A DNA stretch of 34,960 nt from contig CANQVT010000024.1 of assembly GCA_947627365.1 (NCBI GenBank), forward strand, positions 1-34,960. The letters run 5' to 3'. Below the pieces are notes generated by a model. That model searched no databases. It had not been told where the DNA came from and saw only the letters and a list, made by a program, of their open reading frames with translations. The position numbers and the translations under genes are program-made. Shown here in pieces: positions 33,605 to 34,960 of the stretch (the first letter of the stretch is position 1; each line of letters begins with the position of its first letter). The stretch is from an uncultured Lachnospiraceae bacterium. Lineage in GTDB: Bacteria > Bacillota > Clostridia > Lachnospirales > Lachnospiraceae.

Positions 33605-34002
33605 AAACCCTGTAAGTGTGAAGAAAATAATATAGTTACAAGATATTACAAAAATATTAATATCTCGACTTTGCATCTGAAAATTCTTCTAAAAATCCCA
33701 TAAAACCTTGAAAATAGGCGAAAAAAGTCGAATTCGTAATCTGTCAAAATGGACAAACAGACAGATTCTGAATTGTTAATATGGATAAAAATATAAGAAA
33801 AATTCAATTATAATTATACAAAAACGACAAATATTTGAAGGCGAATTATGTCGACCAAATAATATGTTACAAAAATATGAAAAATATATTGACATAACGT
33901 TTCAAAGTTTTGTATAATACGGGTACGTTGGGAGCAGTATAGTAAACGAGCTGCGACCGTAAAAGGCTGCGGCACAAACGATAAGGGACAGAAGAGGCGG
34001 AC
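33605..34002 (+). promoter_or_regulatory. AT-rich control region upstream of the cell wall hydrolase
   Basis: About 400 nt without a gene, far richer in A/T than the flanks. It holds an inverted repeat 33641-33665 (AGATATT/AATATCT), a larger one 33731-33774 (AATTCGTAATCTGTC with GACAGATTCTGAATT, 13/15), and a direct repeat TTACAAAAATAT at 33646-33657 and 33867-33878. A strong promoter is present: TTGACA 33889-33894, 18-nt spacer, TATAAT 33913-33918. The leader of about 78 nt has no recognised riboswitch. Confidence 0.7.
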
Positions 34003-34860
34003 ATGGGGAGATATCTACCACAAACGACAGGAGAGTTTATGATGCTGTTACGAGACGAAATGAAATCACTCGCTGATTTCACGAGGCGTATCATGTGCCG
34101 GTACATCAGGGACATTGCATCTATGCTGGCGGGTATTGTACTTGTCGTCGGCGTTGCACTGATCATACCGGAATTTGACACCAGCGGTCACGGCAGGGTA
34201 TATGCTGTAGATTCTCAGGAGGATGAGGATGGAAGGGCGCAGCAGCTGCAGGCAGGACTGATGGGAGTTGTCAATGGTGTGGCATACATGGAGCGGTATT
34301 CTGATGCTGCACGGCTTGTGAGCGTCGCAGATGCGAATGAAAAAGTACTGGCGGGGATAAAAGGGCTCGATAGGAGAGCCATCCACCGGACGTCGATCGA
34401 GGAAGGCACGAAGATTGCCAGTGAGCTTGGCTACTACGCGCAACAGGCAGTATACGAAAACCAGATGTCGCAGGACGATTATTACACATTGTTGCGAATT
34501 GTGGAGGCAGAAGCTACAGGCGGAGATCTGATGAGCAAGATGATCGTGGCACAGGTGGTTCTCAACCGTGTACAGGATTCGCATTTCCCTGATAATATCT
34601 ATGATGTGGTCTGGCAGAAAGCGCAGTTTCAGCCTACATCGGACGGGCGAATCTACAGTTGTACCGTTACGGAATCAACAATAGAGGCTGTCGACCGGGT
34701 ATTGCAGGGCGAGGATTACTCACAGGGCGCTTTGTTCTTCATTGCTCGCGACGACGCGGACTTAGACTGTGCAAGCTGGTTTGACTCCAGCCTTGTCAAG
34801 ATGTTTGAGTATGGCGGACATGAGTATTTTACTTTTGCAGAATATGTGAGTAATACATAA
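34003..34860 (+). CDS. SleB/CwlJ-type cell wall hydrolase, membrane-anchored
   Basis: A 285-residue protein with a cytosolic N-terminus, one membrane helix (about 41-56, MLAGIVLVVGVALIIP), a linker, and a C-terminal hydrolase-2 domain (about 160-283). LLRIVEAEATGG carries the conserved glutamate (Glu168 or Glu170), followed by MIVAQVVLNRV, FQPTSDG and GALFF. Such enzymes are lytic transglycosylase-like peptidoglycan hydrolases, SleB being known from spore cortex breakdown. The promoter looks sigma-A and not sporulation-specific, so a vegetative role is possible. AGAGGCGG precedes the ATG. A single-gene unit with its own terminator. Confidence 0.88.
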   Translation: MGRYLPQTTGEFMMLLRDEMKSLADFTRRIMCRYIRDIASMLAGIVLVVGVALIIPEFDTSGHGRVYAVDSQEDEDGRAQQLQAGLMGVVNGVAYMERYSDAARLVSVADANEKVLAGIKGLDRRAIHRTSIEEGTKIASELGYYAQQAVYENQMSQDDYYTLLRIVEAEATGGDLMSKMIVAQVVLNRVQDSHFPDNIYDVVWQKAQFQPTSDGRIYSCTVTESTIEAVDRVLQGEDYSQGALFFIARDDADLDCASWFDSSLVKMFEYGGHEYFTFAEYVSNT

Positions 34861-34864
34861 GAAG

Positions 34865-34938
34865 GAATCCTGCATTGCAGGATTCTCAGACTGTAGACAA
34901 AGCTGGTGCCGGAGACAATCTCCGGCACCACTTTTCGA
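34865..34938 (+). terminator. Hairpin pair and terminator after the cell wall hydrolase
   Basis: A first tight hairpin, GAATCCTGC/GCAGGATTC (34865-34885), is followed by GGTGCCGGAGA / TCTCCGGCACC (34905-34929, 3-nt loop) and then ACTTTTCG. The second is a good intrinsic terminator; the first may be an extra stop or stability element. Confidence 0.8.
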
Positions 34939-34960
34939 TTCCATGCCCGATTTTTATCCA

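Noticed and set aside
33919-34002. Possible c-di-AMP or c-di-GMP riboswitch before the cell wall hydrolase
   Set aside because: The leader is too short for a ydaO-type switch, and the conserved c-di-GMP core is not present. Only short GCTGCG direct repeats are seen.
1-34960. CRISPR arrays, insertion sequences, prophage or conjugation genes
   Set aside because: No regular repeat-spacer pattern, transposase, integrase or paired terminal repeats were seen. The TraX protein alone does not indicate a mobile element.

Overview
The window looks like a chromosomal segment of a spore-forming, anaerobic, low-GC-lineage Firmicute, most likely Lachnospiraceae-like Clostridia with fairly GC-rich coding DNA. 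The evidence is a complete spoIIIAA-AH sporulation operon with a sigma-E type promoter, an anaerobic ribonucleotide reductase activase, a leucine T-box, strong AGGAGG ribosome sites with frequent GTG/TTG starts, and a tRNA gene without encoded CCA. Genus cannot be told from sequence alone.

Layout. 1-4207: pheT (5' end outside the window), then one continuous reading frame that joins a histidine phosphatase to the queuosine enzyme QueA. 4208-4560: an intergenic stretch that I read as a complete par/fst-like type I toxin-antitoxin module: a 29-residue membrane peptide on the minus strand, a convergent short antisense RNA on the plus strand, a shared bidirectional terminator, and a 19-nt direct repeat (18/19) that lets the antisense RNA pair with the toxin start region. 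4560-5813: nrdG with a promoter and two NrdR-box-like sites spaced 31 bp centre to centre, then a dUTPase. 5853-6785 (minus): a carbamate kinase with an altered N-terminal motif. 6893-12212: the spoIIIA operon. 12422-13345: a sugar-nucleotidyltransferase-type protein; 13442-13515 (minus): tRNA-Pro(GGG). 13588-17539: an asymmetric heterodimeric ABC exporter. 17628-19851: a T-box leader (Leu CUC specifier) and leuA.

20061-33604 is a carbohydrate region. It has a maltose-type importer (binding protein plus MalF/MalG-like permeases), an AraC regulator on the minus strand, then an operon with a signal-less GH53 galactanase, a second binding protein and two permeases. A second transcription unit encodes an unrecognised 621-residue protein, a 76-residue zinc ribbon, a second signal-less GH53 enzyme and a TraX-family membrane protein. 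Neither importer has its own ATPase, so a shared MsmX/MalK-type ATPase elsewhere is implied. The logic suggests import of beta-1,4-galacto-oligosaccharides and cleavage inside the cell. 33605-34938: an AT-rich regulatory stretch with a strong promoter, a SleB-type cell wall hydrolase and a terminator.

The most interesting points are the toxin-antitoxin module, the phosphatase-QueA fusion, the intracellular GH53 pair with the unrecognised 621-residue protein, and two importer binding proteins that lack a lipobox cysteine.
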